Shown here: one piece after another, positions 1 to 7,925 of the stretch
Layout of the letters: each line of letters begins with the position of its first letter
Position numbering within the stretch: position 1 is the stretch's first letter
Assembly: GCA_018268935.1 (NCBI GenBank)
Contig: JAFDVS010000048.1
Location: forward strand, 28,113-92,112
Source: Acidobacteriota bacterium
GTDB taxonomy: Bacteria; Acidobacteriota; Terriglobia; Bryobacterales; Bryobacteraceae
Direction: 5' to 3'
DNA length: 64,000 nucleotides
Position numbers and translations under genes: made by a program
The notes under the pieces: generated by a model
The model's input: the letters and a program-made list of their open reading frames with translations, nothing else
The model's database searches: none
Told to the model about the DNA's origin: nothing

Positions 1-57
1 AATCAGGGAAGGGGATAAATTGGCAAAGGAACGTAGTCCTTTTACAACCCTAGGGGA

Positions 58-927
58 TTATGGTTTTACTTCCACCGTATCGAGAGCCCATTTCGTGCGG
101 GCCACCCCGACGATCATCAGCTCCACATCGGCCGTCGAGCGGTTCTCAATGGCATGCGCTTCGTTGAGGAAGACGGGCAGGGCATCCCACTTCCTGAGCG
201 GCGCCGATTCGGAGCCCAGCTTCGCCGTGGCCTCCCCATCCATGACGTAGAAGAACTCCTCGACACCCTCGTGGCGGTGCATGCCGAGCGATGCTCCGGC
301 GGGGATGACGACGTGATCGACGTAGGACCAGTTGGTGTAGAACACTTCGGGGGGCAGGGCTCGGCGATAACGGACCGTGCCGGTGCCGCCATGCATACGA
401 TCCACCGGGCGCAGCAGCTTCTTATCGAGGCGCATGGTGATGAAGACCGGTGTCTTATCCTGCTGGGCATCGACGCGGTCATCACCGAGGTCGAAGGCGT
501 CGTACTTGCCCTTGATGGAGCCGACGGCGATGTTCATCCACTGCACCGGCTTGTTGGAAGGATTGTAGATGGCATGCGAGTGGCCCATGCGGCACGGAGC
601 GCCGGCGGGACCCTGTAAGGTGGACGTGCGCCCATCGACGGTGAACTGCGCCTCGTTATCGAGTATCACGAACATCTCCTCCATGTGGTTATGGAAGTGA
701 TGGCCGATGCCGCCTCCGGGTGGAATCACGCCGCGATGAAGGAAGATGAGGTTGGTGCGGAAGGTTTGCGCGTCGAACATGCCGGAGAAGTGCAGTTCGC
801 CTGCGCCGGCGTGGACGCGCTTCGCCGCACGATACTTGGATGGATCGTTGCGGGCGATCCGCTGAGCCAGTGTCTCGGCGCCGCAACAGAGCCCCGCCAA
901 GGCGAACAGAAGGATGGAGGTACGCAT
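58..927 (-). CDS. Secreted double-cupin protein
   Basis: 289 residues. The N-terminus MRTSILLFALAGLCCGAETLA reads as a Sec signal peptide, so the protein is probably periplasmic or secreted. Two cupin barrels follow, at roughly residues 45-140 and 165-285. Each carries a recognisable metal-binding first motif: GHHFHNHMEEMFVI in the first and GMHRHEGVEEFFYV in the second (HxH...E pattern). Each second motif has a histidine (GHSHAIYNP; NEAHAIENRS). Bicupins of this kind include small-molecule dioxygenases, isomerases and sugar-binding proteins. The substrate cannot be read from the sequence. The gene is divergent from the secreted protein starting near 1008, with about 80 bp between them. Family certain, function unknown. 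Confidence 0.85.
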   Translation of the reverse strand: MRTSILLFALAGLCCGAETLAQRIARNDPSKYRAAKRVHAGAGELHFSGMFDAQTFRTNLIFLHRGVIPPGGGIGHHFHNHMEEMFVILDNEAQFTVDGRTSTLQGPAGAPCRMGHSHAIYNPSNKPVQWMNIAVGSIKGKYDAFDLGDDRVDAQQDKTPVFITMRLDKKLLRPVDRMHGGTGTVRYRRALPPEVFYTNWSYVDHVVIPAGASLGMHRHEGVEEFFYVMDGEATAKLGSESAPLRKWDALPVFLNEAHAIENRSTADVELMIVGVARTKWALDTVEVKP

Positions 928-1007
928 GCCGCCAACTATTTTACGTTCATAATGAATAGTACTGGTAACGCTTCGGTCCTGGGATGCACCTAAACATACA
1001 GATTTCG

Positions 1008-2033
1008 ATGACGCGTACTTTGGTCTTGGTCATCTGCGCCGCCACACTGCCCCATCTGGGAGCGCAAAGCGCTTCGCTCGAACGAGTGGAGAAAGTGGTG
1101 ATGCCGGTCATCATTGACGGCAATAGTCCGGCCTATTGGGATAACGGCAATTTTGTCCTTTTTAGCTCCACCGGCAATCCGGAAATGATCCACACCTCGC
1201 CGGGGCAATTCGGGCCCTGGGAGAGCGATTGGGTGAACACGTCGCAGCAGAATCATATGCCGATGTGGGTGGAGGCGGTCTGGCGCGATGAGGATGGAAC
1301 ACTGTTCGGCTGGTATCATCACGAGCCTTCGGATGTGTGCCGGGACAATGACCTCACGGCCCCGAAGATCGGCGCGGTGATTTCCTTCGATGGCGGGCGG
1401 ACGTTCAAGGATCTGGGCATCGTGCTGGAGTCCGGCGAGCCTGCCGATTGCAATGCCAAGAACGGCTTTTTCGCCGGCGGGCATGGGGATTTCTCGGTGG
1501 TTCCGGACCGGGAAAAGAAATACTTCTATTTCTTATTCACCAACTACGGCGGCGATGCTTCGCAGCAAGGAATTGTGGCCGCGCGGCTGGCGTTTGAAGA
1601 CCGCTATCAACCGGCCGGCGCGGTGTTGAAGTATTTTCAGGGCGAATGGACGGAGCCGGGCATCGGTGGACGGATGACGGCGATCTATCCGGCGGCCTCC
1701 GTATGGGGACGCGAAGACGCCGACTCGCTGTGGGGGCCCTCGACGCACTACAACCGCTACCTGGATGAGTATGTGTTGCTCATGAACCGGGCCTGCTGCC
1801 GTCCGGGCTGGCCGCAGGAAGGCATCTACATTGCCTATGCCAAGGACTTGAGCAATCCCAACACGTGGAGCGATTCCAAGCGGCTGTTGGATAAACAGGG
1901 CATCGGGTTCTCGCCGGGGTTCTATCCTCAGGTGCTGGGGCTGGAAGATGGCGATACGGATTCGGTGGCCGGACAGACGGCGCGGCTGTATATCCACGGG
2001 ATCTCCAATTGGGAGATTACTTTCCAGAAATAG
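1008..2033 (+). CDS. Secreted glycosyl-hydrolase-like beta-propeller protein
   Basis: About 341 residues. I chose the ATG at 1008 because MTRTLVLVICAATLPHLGAQ is a clean signal peptide; an in-frame ATG at 984 would put nine polar residues in front of it. The mature part has repeated aromatic/acidic strands (GNFVLFSSTGNP, DGTLFGWYHHEP, KYFYFLFTNYGG, DEYVLLMNRACC) and an AVISFDGGRTFKDLG segment, as in five-bladed propeller glycoside hydrolases and BNR/sialidase-like folds. No catalytic triad can be assigned. The 3' end overlaps the convergent gene downstream by 17 bp. A carbohydrate-related extracytoplasmic role is inferred from fold and neighbours only. Confidence 0.7.
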   Translation: MTRTLVLVICAATLPHLGAQSASLERVEKVVMPVIIDGNSPAYWDNGNFVLFSSTGNPEMIHTSPGQFGPWESDWVNTSQQNHMPMWVEAVWRDEDGTLFGWYHHEPSDVCRDNDLTAPKIGAVISFDGGRTFKDLGIVLESGEPADCNAKNGFFAGGHGDFSVVPDREKKYFYFLFTNYGGDASQQGIVAARLAFEDRYQPAGAVLKYFQGEWTEPGIGGRMTAIYPAASVWGREDADSLWGPSTHYNRYLDEYVLLMNRACCRPGWPQEGIYIAYAKDLSNPNTWSDSKRLLDKQGIGFSPGFYPQVLGLEDGDTDSVAGQTARLYIHGISNWEITFQK

Positions 2034-3612
2034 GCTCGATGGTCCATTCGCCGGGTGTCATTGTGATGCCGGCGATGAGTTGCGAACCTAAGTATGTCTG
2101 TTCGGATGTGGTGGCGCGGACACGGTAGAGCGTGTTCTCATCGACGGTGTACCACTCGGGGAATTCGTTGAGGCGGACGTAATTACGATCGAGGTTCAAC
2201 ACGCGGCGGTGGCGGGCGTAGTCGAATTGCAGCTTCACGGGCTGTGGGGATTGGAGAGACAGCAGCAGGCGCTTTTCGTCGCGCACCGCGCCCACACGGA
2301 TGCCGGGCTTCCACTCTTCGGGCCGCACGCCCTGGCTCTTCATCAGTGCATAGAGCATCGCGGTACGATTGAAGTTGCCTTCGCCATACCAATCCTCGAC
2401 GAGGCCGTCGGGGCGCTGCATCTTGAGCATTACTTGCATTTCTGAATCGATCCAGGCTAGCGCTTCCGGGACGGGCTCGCGATTGACGAGATAGAGCGCG
2501 CTTTCGATGGAATCGGCGTAGCCGTCGAAGGAGCCGAGCTTCGAGTCCTTACGCGGTTCCCAGGCCCAGTTGCGGTACTTGCCGAGGTTCGAGAGCACCT
2601 TGCGCACGGCATCGCGATACTTCGCTTCGCCGGTGCACTGATAGAAGGTGTAGACGGCGCCGTAAACGTAGCCCCAGTTGTCGGAGAGGCCGGTGTTGAC
2701 GGGTTTCAGTGTGGCCGCATCGAGTTGGTTGTAGAGCATGCCATCTTCATTGGTGGATGAGAGGATGCGGTCGAGCATGTTCTGGATTACGGGGCGATAG
2801 CGTTTGGCGCGCTCCGTGCCTTGGAAGTTTTCGAGCGCATAGAGCAGCACCATGCCGACTACGGTTTCGTTGCCGTGATCGCGGAGGCGGAGCATGCCGT
2901 CGCCTTTGTGCGTGGCGAAGTCCCATTTGGAGCTGGGGACTCCGTGATTGCCGGGGAGCACCTCTTCGATGTAGGCGTCGCCGATGCGGCGGGCCCAGGT
3001 GAGGAAGCGCGGGTCGCCGGTCATGGTGGCGAGTCGCATGAGGGCTTGCAGGTAGTCGCCGTTGAGTTCGGCATCGGAGGCAGGGAGCCTGCCGTATTTC
3101 GTTTCGATGGGCGCATGGTTCATCGCATCGGCGATCATGTCCACCATGCGATAGAACCACGGGGTGCGGCCGAGGTATTCGGTGACGGAGAGCAGCCCGT
3201 CCTTGGCATACTCGCCGGCGCCGAACATGGACGGGGGACCGAGTTCGCCTTTGGTGAGATCGTAATTGCCGGGGATGGAAGCCTCGGCGTTGGTGTAGCG
3301 GATTTCGTTGCGCAGCATGTCCATCATGCGGCCTTGATAGATGTCGCGATGAGTGAGATGCGCGGTGAGGATGAGGTAGGGGTAGAGGTCGGCGCCGGAG
3401 TTGTGGGGCGTGTAGAGACGCGGGTCGTTGGGGCCAATGCGATCGGGCAGCAGGAGCGTGCGCGGATCGGCATGACGGAGCCAGGCCTGCATGAGGCGCT
3501 CCATGGCGGCGAGGGATTGTTCGAATCGTTTTCCGTTTTCGCGGGCTTCATCGAAGCCGGCGGCGTGCGCGGCGAACGCCAGCGCGAGGAGCAGCGCGGT
3601 CACGCGGACCAT
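2017..3612 (-). CDS. Secreted alpha/alpha-barrel glycosidase-like protein
   Basis: 531 residues with a short signal peptide (MVRVTALLLALAFAAHAAG). The body is rich in paired helices with YxxA/W motifs (DNWGYVYGAVYTFYQCTGEAKYR, split across hairpins; ALYLVNREPVPEALAWIDSE; NRTAMLYALMKSQG), typical of six-hairpin (alpha/alpha)6 glycosidase or lyase folds. The last 90 residues look like a beta domain. No family-specific catalytic motif is recognised, so the substrate is unknown. It converges on the propeller protein at 1008-2033, and the two stops overlap by 17 bp. Its start is divergent from the decayed PEP-CTERM gene at 3659. Confidence 0.65.
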   Translation of the reverse strand: MVRVTALLLALAFAAHAAGFDEARENGKRFEQSLAAMERLMQAWLRHADPRTLLLPDRIGPNDPRLYTPHNSGADLYPYLILTAHLTHRDIYQGRMMDMLRNEIRYTNAEASIPGNYDLTKGELGPPSMFGAGEYAKDGLLSVTEYLGRTPWFYRMVDMIADAMNHAPIETKYGRLPASDAELNGDYLQALMRLATMTGDPRFLTWARRIGDAYIEEVLPGNHGVPSSKWDFATHKGDGMLRLRDHGNETVVGMVLLYALENFQGTERAKRYRPVIQNMLDRILSSTNEDGMLYNQLDAATLKPVNTGLSDNWGYVYGAVYTFYQCTGEAKYRDAVRKVLSNLGKYRNWAWEPRKDSKLGSFDGYADSIESALYLVNREPVPEALAWIDSEMQVMLKMQRPDGLVEDWYGEGNFNRTAMLYALMKSQGVRPEEWKPGIRVGAVRDEKRLLLSLQSPQPVKLQFDYARHRRVLNLDRNYVRLNEFPEWYTVDENTLYRVRATTSEQTYLGSQLIAGITMTPGEWTIEPISGK

Positions 3613-3658
3613 ATGCTATAAGGATACGGCCTTTATTGCCTGCGGGCGAACATGGCAT

Positions 3659-4236
3659 ATGCTGAACAGATACGCGATTCCTATCGGAGGGGAAGAGAGA
3701 ACGACGGTGTTGCCACTGGAGTATCCGGACGATACTACCTTCGATTACGACCCGGCCACTGGAACATTCACTAACTTCCTTGTGCATTGGAAAGGAGGCG
3801 TCTACAATTTTTCGGCGATGGCGACGAACCCGTCCACATTGGGATACCTGGGCGGCGACCTCCATCCGAGCTGTCTCGTGCCATCCACATCGCAAGCAGT
3901 CTTCCGACTGCCGCCACGGACGTGCCGAGTTTTACGGGAGGGACGGTGGACGTGTTCTCGTTTGGCTTCTGTTCCAACGCATCGTCCACCTGTACCAATG
4001 GATTCCTCATCGGGCCGCCGCCTTCTCCGTCGATTGCCTGGATTATCAGCCCACCGGACGGCTTGTATGTTGTTGGGAACTCCCCGGACGCATCTCCACA
4101 GTTGCTGGAGGTGGGTGCATTCACCACTGCCGAGGTTGTGCCCGCGACAGACACGCCGGAACCCGCGACGTTCGGTTTGGCGGTTGCCGCGGGTGTGCTG
4201 CTGCGGGCCGTTACAAGGACACGGCGTTCTTCGTGA
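3659..4236 (+). pseudogene. Frameshifted PEP-CTERM protein remnant
   Basis: Two frames together encode one protein. From ATG 3659 the frame reads MLNRYAIPIGGEERTTVLPL and continues through FLVHWKGGVYNFSAMATNPS to about 3860-3900. The +1-related frame then continues with FTGGTVDVFSFGFCSNASS and ends at 4236 with TPEPATFGLAVAAGVLLRAV plus TRTRRSS. That is a PEP-CTERM sorting signal: PEP motif, hydrophobic helix, Arg-rich tail. There is no signal peptide and no clear ribosome binding site, so the 5' end also seems lost. A sequencing error could explain the frame break but not the missing leader. Such proteins are normally processed by an exosortase; none is in the window. The 3' end overlaps the convergent PIG-L gene by 26 bp. 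Confidence 0.7.
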
Positions 4237-5170
4237 CGTAGTCGTTGATCCCGTCATCGTCGGGGGCGATGTGGTGGAAGTACTCGGCGTATTGGAGGCC
4301 GTGGGCCTGGCCGCGGCTCTTGTCACGGCCCAAGGCGAAGGTGCGGGTGTACTGGCGGTTCGCTGTGTCGTCATCGTTGCCGAGTAGCGGCAGGCGTTTG
4401 CCCTGCTTGGCGAGTTTGGCCCGGAGTTCGGCGCCGAGGTTGCCGGCGGGGCCTTGCGTGACGTTGGCCATGTTGGCGTAGACCTTGGTTTCGAAGTAGT
4501 CGCTGATGTCGACGACGCGGTTGACCAATTGCGGGCCGCGGGCATAGTAATACTTCTCTTGCGGGCCGTGCGTGGTGAGACCGGCTTTGAAGTGCTCGGG
4601 ATAATCCCATTCGGAGCGGGCCATCCAACAGGCGGCTTCGACGGCTCGGGCCGTGGTGTAGTGATCGGGATTGCGCTCGTAGAGGGCGGAAGGATCGTAG
4701 ACGAAGACGGTGTCGATTTTAAGGAGGCGGAAGAGGAAGACGAGGCGGGCGCGCATTTCGACGATGGGCCAGGCGTCCATGTTGTGGTTGGGGTAATTGA
4801 GGAAGTAGGTTTCCTTGAGGCCGAGGCGGCGGGCCATCTCGACGGTGTCCTTTTCGTTCTTGAGTTCGATATCGGCGATGGAGGTTCCTGTGCCTGCCAT
4901 GGAGTCATCGGACATGGTGATGAGGACGCCTTCGTAGCCTTCGTCGAGGAGCTTGGCGATGGTGCCTCCGGCGAAGATGGGGATGTCGTCGCAGTGGGGT
5001 TGGATGGCGGCGAGCTTCTTGCCTTTGTGCGGCTTTCCGGACTGCTTGCGTTCAATGGTGACGGTGGGCTGATAGGACACACTGCCGGTGCCGCCGGAAA
5101 CGAATTCTTGAGTAGGCGCACCCTGATACATCGCGGGCAGGGAAGAGCCGAGGAAATGGCGTCTTTGCAT
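4211..5170 (-). CDS. PIG-L family deacetylase
   Basis: 319 residues. The LmbE/PIG-L fold is shown by KLAAIQPHCDDIPIFAGGTI, a variant of the usual AHPDD zinc motif (PHCDD), followed by MSDDSMAGT and the second zinc region NPDHYTTARAV. Family members remove N-acetyl groups from GlcNAc-type substrates such as GlcNAc-PI, chitobiose or GlcNAc-inositol; the substrate here is not determined. The N-terminus MQRRHFLGSSLPAMYQG resembles a short Tat-type leader but has only one RR pair and a weak hydrophobic stretch. The replacement of Pro by Cys in the metal motif (HPDD to HCDD) is unusual. The gene is followed upstream on the same strand by a cyclase pseudogene. Confidence 0.85.
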   Translation of the reverse strand: MQRRHFLGSSLPAMYQGAPTQEFVSGGTGSVSYQPTVTIERKQSGKPHKGKKLAAIQPHCDDIPIFAGGTIAKLLDEGYEGVLITMSDDSMAGTGTSIADIELKNEKDTVEMARRLGLKETYFLNYPNHNMDAWPIVEMRARLVFLFRLLKIDTVFVYDPSALYERNPDHYTTARAVEAACWMARSEWDYPEHFKAGLTTHGPQEKYYYARGPQLVNRVVDISDYFETKVYANMANVTQGPAGNLGAELRAKLAKQGKRLPLLGNDDDTANRQYTRTFALGRDKSRGQAHGLQYAEYFHHIAPDDDGINDYVTKNAVSL

Positions 5171-5183
5171 TGGATGAGCTTAC

Positions 5184-5225
5184 CACTGCCCGGGGGGTGA
5201 CGTGGTTAGCCGGGCAGTGCTTTTT
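5184..5225 (+). terminator. Hairpin with T run, ACTGCCCGG family
   Basis: A perfect 10-bp inverted repeat, CACTGCCCGG at 5184-5193 and CCGGGCAGTG at 5210-5219, with a 16-nt loop, is followed by TTTTT at 5221-5225. The T run fits termination in the plus direction, although both flanking genes are on the minus strand. The stem core recurs at 7895-7925, so it may be a mobile or family hairpin rather than a gene-specific terminator. Confidence 0.5.
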
Positions 5226-5228
5226 GGC

Positions 5229-5256
5229 CACCGATTCACACAGATTCACACGGATG
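5229..5256. repeat. Decamer-periodic CACnGATnnA repeat
   Basis: Nearly three tandem 10-nt units: CACCGATTCA, CACAGATTCA, CACGGATG. Related degenerate arrays occur at 9606-9633 and 27415-27452, always in intergenic DNA. From memory, similar CACAGAT/CACCGAT arrays are common in intergenic DNA of many bacterial phyla; their function is not known to me. Confidence 0.5.
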
Positions 5257-5296
5257 GGTTAGAAAATGGCGATGGGGTTGAGTGGGGAGCCGGTGG

Positions 5297-5842
5297 CTAG
5301 ATAGGGGTGCCCATGGCGACGATGATCAGTGTATGGATGGGTTGTTGAATGCCTTCGATGCCGGAGGGACGGACATCGGAGGAGGCGTCACTGCCGAGGA
5401 TGGCGATGTCGCGTTTGCGGAACCAGGCGGCGGTGGAAGCATGCAGGCCGGCGCGCTCGGCCATGGACCAGGGGCCCTTTTCGGCACGGCGTGCGAAGCG
5501 GCCGGTGCGGACGCGCAGGCCGGTCTTCTTTTCCCAGGCATCGAGGTCTTCGGGGTAGATGGCGTAGTTGGTGTCGAGGTAGGGAAGGCCTTTGAGTTCG
5601 GGGGCCTTTTCCTTTTCGACGTTGTGCGACAGGGAGACGGCGAAGCCTTCGCGGACTAACTTGGCGGCGGCGCGGCGCGTGGCGGGAGTAATGAGGTTCA
5701 GGGCTCCGCGCTCATCGGCCTTGCCCCAGCGGCCCCAGTTGGAGAGATCCTTCATCCAGCGGTGGAAGTCGGCGGCGGTGGCGGCAGGACGGGTTTGGGC
5801 GGGCAGGAGGGTGGTTGTGAGTAGGGCAAGTGGGAGGAGCAT
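5297..5842 (-). pseudogene. Internally deleted cyclase-family gene
   Basis: 181 residues with a leader (MLLPLALLTTTLLPAQ), then NWGRWGKADERGALNLITP, the typical start of the putative cyclase (kynurenine-formamidase-like) family. After KLVREGFAVSLSHNVEKEKA the sequence jumps directly to LPYLDTNYAIYPEDLDAWEK, which belongs to the later part of the family. The middle, which should hold the HxGTHxDxPxH metal-binding motif, is absent. It then runs AGLHASTAAWFRKRDIAILG to VAMGTPI and stops, short of the usual C-terminus. The family is normally about 300 residues or more. I call it a degenerate gene with an in-frame internal deletion and C-terminal truncation. A functional short variant is unlikely because the catalytic motif is missing. 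Confidence 0.75.
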
Positions 5843-5979
5843 TGCTATGAATAGCAGTGTATACTGCCGCTCGCTGCACGAGCCGCTCGTTTCCCCCAGG
5901 CGTATCGCTCAGTAGACAGAGGATCCGGCTCTTGCCGATTCGGTAGTATATTCGGAACTGGATTTTTGAGGAGGCAGCC

Positions 5980-6375
5980 ATGCAGAACGAAGTCGATTGC
6001 AACTCGCCGGAGGCACGGAAAGCGGTGTTTCGAACCCTGGTTGAGCTCTATGCCGCAGGGAACGTTTCGGCGTTGGAGCAAGTGATCCCGCCGGACTATG
6101 TCGGGCACACCTCAGCAGGGGATCGCGACCGGGAAGGCTTCATTCAAAGCATCCTGTTTTTTCACAATCTGTATATCTATACCAAGGACACGTTCCGCAT
6201 TGAAGACCAGTTGGTTGACGGCGAGAAAGTCGTCACGCGGATGACAGCCAATGTGAGATCACGAGAAACGGGCGAGCCTGTTACGTTACTGGGGATCAAC
6301 ATTGCCCGCATCGTAGACGGGAAGATTGTGGAGGAGTGGAATACGTGGGAGCAACTTCAACCGCGGAGGAGGTAG
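5980..6375 (+). CDS. SnoaL-like polyketide cyclase / ester cyclase family protein
   Basis: 131 residues, cytosolic. The start is fixed by GAGGAGG at 5968-5974, six nucleotides before the ATG. The pattern VFRTLVELYAAGNVSALEQVI, DYVGHTSAGDRDREGF, VTRMTANV and IARIVDGKIVEEWNTWEQL is that of the SnoaL-like/NTF2-like cone fold (ester cyclase group). Family members act on small hydrophobic substrates or have unknown roles, and the substrate is not inferable here. A sigma factor gene follows 82 bp downstream on the same strand and may be co-transcribed. Confidence 0.8.
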   Translation: MQNEVDCNSPEARKAVFRTLVELYAAGNVSALEQVIPPDYVGHTSAGDRDREGFIQSILFFHNLYIYTKDTFRIEDQLVDGEKVVTRMTANVRSRETGEPVTLLGINIARIVDGKIVEEWNTWEQLQPRRR

Positions 6376-6457
6376 GAGAGGAACATTTTCCCGAGGCGCG
6401 CCAGCACAAATCGCGGGCTGCAAGCGTTCCTGTAGTGTGAATGCAATCAGCACGGTA

Positions 6458-6973
6458 ATGGCAACCATTGAGAACTCGGGGAAGAAGGACCTGGACACGC
6501 TCTTTCGCGCCCACTATGGGCGCATCGCCCGCGTCATTGGCCGAGTCGTTCGCGATCAGGCCCGCGCGGAGGAATTGGCGGCGGATGTGTTTGTCAAATG
6601 GCGGCGCAACGGTGGAGAGAACGGCGATCTGGCGGATGGGTGGCTCTACCGGACAGCGGTGAGAGCAGCGATCGACGAATGGCGGAAGCAGGCTCGCAGG
6701 GAGCGATTCGAGAGCTTGTTCTCAGCCTTTCGCCGGCCGCCGCCCACACCACTGGAAACATACGAAACAGACGCCACGCAACGGAATGTTCGGGACGTAC
6801 TGGGAGCGATTGAGCCCAGACATGCCCAGGCATTGCTGCTGTGGGCTGAGGAATTGAGTTATCAAGAGATCGCCGCCGCTCTGGAGGTCAACGCGACTTC
6901 GGTTGGGAGCCTGCTTACTCGTGCGCAAGCAGCATTCCGGAAGGAGTATGAAAAAAGACATGGAAGTGCGTAA
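6458..6973 (+). CDS. ECF-type RNA polymerase sigma factor
   Basis: 171 residues from the ATG at 6458; earlier in-frame starts would add low-complexity sequence. Region 2 is LDTLFRAHYGRIARVIGRVV with AEELAADVFVKWRR and the promoter -10 recognition helix region GWLYRTAVRAAIDEWRKQAR. Region 4 is IEPRHAQALLLWAEELSYQE followed by IAAALEVNATSVGSLLTRAQ, a helix-turn-helix that binds -35 elements. The 3' end overlaps the next gene by 26 bp, which argues for co-regulation with the membrane protein that follows, its likely anti-sigma factor. The target regulon is unknown. Confidence 0.9.
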   Translation: MATIENSGKKDLDTLFRAHYGRIARVIGRVVRDQARAEELAADVFVKWRRNGGENGDLADGWLYRTAVRAAIDEWRKQARRERFESLFSAFRRPPPTPLETYETDATQRNVRDVLGAIEPRHAQALLLWAEELSYQEIAAALEVNATSVGSLLTRAQAAFRKEYEKRHGSA

Positions 6974-7883
6974 TAACGAGGGATGGGTGGCCGAGCGGCT
7001 GGCCCATGTGAAGCCCGCTTGGGAGCCGCAGGCGGCGAAGGCATGGCTGTTGGTGGAAGAGCGATCGGCGCCGCGGCCGCGTTTGGCGGGATGGAGGCTG
7101 GCGGCCACTGGTTTGGCCGCGATGGTGGTGGCCGTGATGGCCATTCCGCAAGGCCGGGCCATCGCACAGGAAGTCTGGTTTCGTCTGTTTCTGGATCGTG
7201 TGGAGGTTGTGCGCGTTGACCTGTCCGACTTGCCATTCCGTACTCAGCTGACTGGCTCGGGACAACGGGCGGCGGCGGGAATGGAGGAGGCGGGGGCACT
7301 GGCTGGATTCCGGCCGCAACTGCCGCCAGCGGCGGCTTGGCCCGGGACGCCGGCACTGACGGTCATTGGGGCGATGACTTTCGAGCAGACGGTTCGTACG
7401 GGCGAAATCAAAGCAGCGCTTGGGCGGGCGGGGGCATCGGATGTCGCCGTTCCGGAGGCATGGGACGGGATGACGATACGGGCTTCGATGGGACCGATGG
7501 TGAGCGCCAGCTACGCGAACGAGATTCAGATTCTCCAGGCTAAGCCGGCACAGTTGTTTCTGCCTGCGGGATTGTCGCTGGAGCGGTTCGCCGAGACGTT
7601 GCTGCGGAGCGTGGGGTTGTCGTGGTGGGAGTCACGCGCGGTGGCAAGGCGATTTGCAGCGCAGCCATCGCTGATGCTGGGTATTCCGGCGGACGAAGCG
7701 GCGAAGATCGAGGAAGTGCGCCTGCGATGGGGTTCGGGGATGTTGGTGGAGGAGTTTAACGAAGATCGCGGGGGAATTGAGCGAGTGACGTTGCTATTTG
7801 GGGGGAAAGAACGGGTATTTGCTGTAATGAGTCCATCGCGGGAGGAATGTTTGAGGGTTGCTGAGCAGATGGTAGTGGAGTAG
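6948..7883 (+). CDS. Putative membrane-anchored anti-sigma factor
   Basis: About 311 residues. It overlaps the sigma gene by 26 bp. AAGGAG at 6941-6946 lies one nucleotide before ATG 6948 and 13 before an in-frame ATG at 6960, so 6960 may be the real start. The first 45 residues are polar and presumably cytoplasmic (WVAERLAHVKPAWEPQAAKA). One membrane helix follows (GWRLAATGLAAMVVAVMAIP), and then a large extracytoplasmic part with no recognised domain. No zinc-binding HxxxCxxC motif is seen. The anti-sigma role is inferred from position and topology, not homology. The alternating Ala/Leu-rich C-terminal region could be a sensory domain. Confidence 0.6.
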   Translation: MKKDMEVRNNEGWVAERLAHVKPAWEPQAAKAWLLVEERSAPRPRLAGWRLAATGLAAMVVAVMAIPQGRAIAQEVWFRLFLDRVEVVRVDLSDLPFRTQLTGSGQRAAAGMEEAGALAGFRPQLPPAAAWPGTPALTVIGAMTFEQTVRTGEIKAALGRAGASDVAVPEAWDGMTIRASMGPMVSASYANEIQILQAKPAQLFLPAGLSLERFAETLLRSVGLSWWESRAVARRFAAQPSLMLGIPADEAAKIEEVRLRWGSGMLVEEFNEDRGGIERVTLLFGGKERVFAVMSPSREECLRVAEQMVVE

Positions 7884-7894
7884 AAGAAGCCTGA

Positions 7895-7925
7895 TAACTG
7901 CCCGGTGGGGGGAGCCGGGCAGTTA
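7895..7925. terminator. Perfect 11-bp hairpin after anti-sigma gene
   Basis: TAACTGCCCGG at 7895-7905 pairs perfectly with CCGGGCAGTTA at 7915-7925 across a 9-nt G-rich loop. It sits 11 nt after the stop of the anti-sigma-like gene. There is no clear T tract. Its stem core matches the hairpin at 5184-5219. Confidence 0.5.

Noticed and set aside
20..250. Short open frame at the window start
   Set aside because: Overlaps the well-supported cupin gene on the other strand and has no motif.
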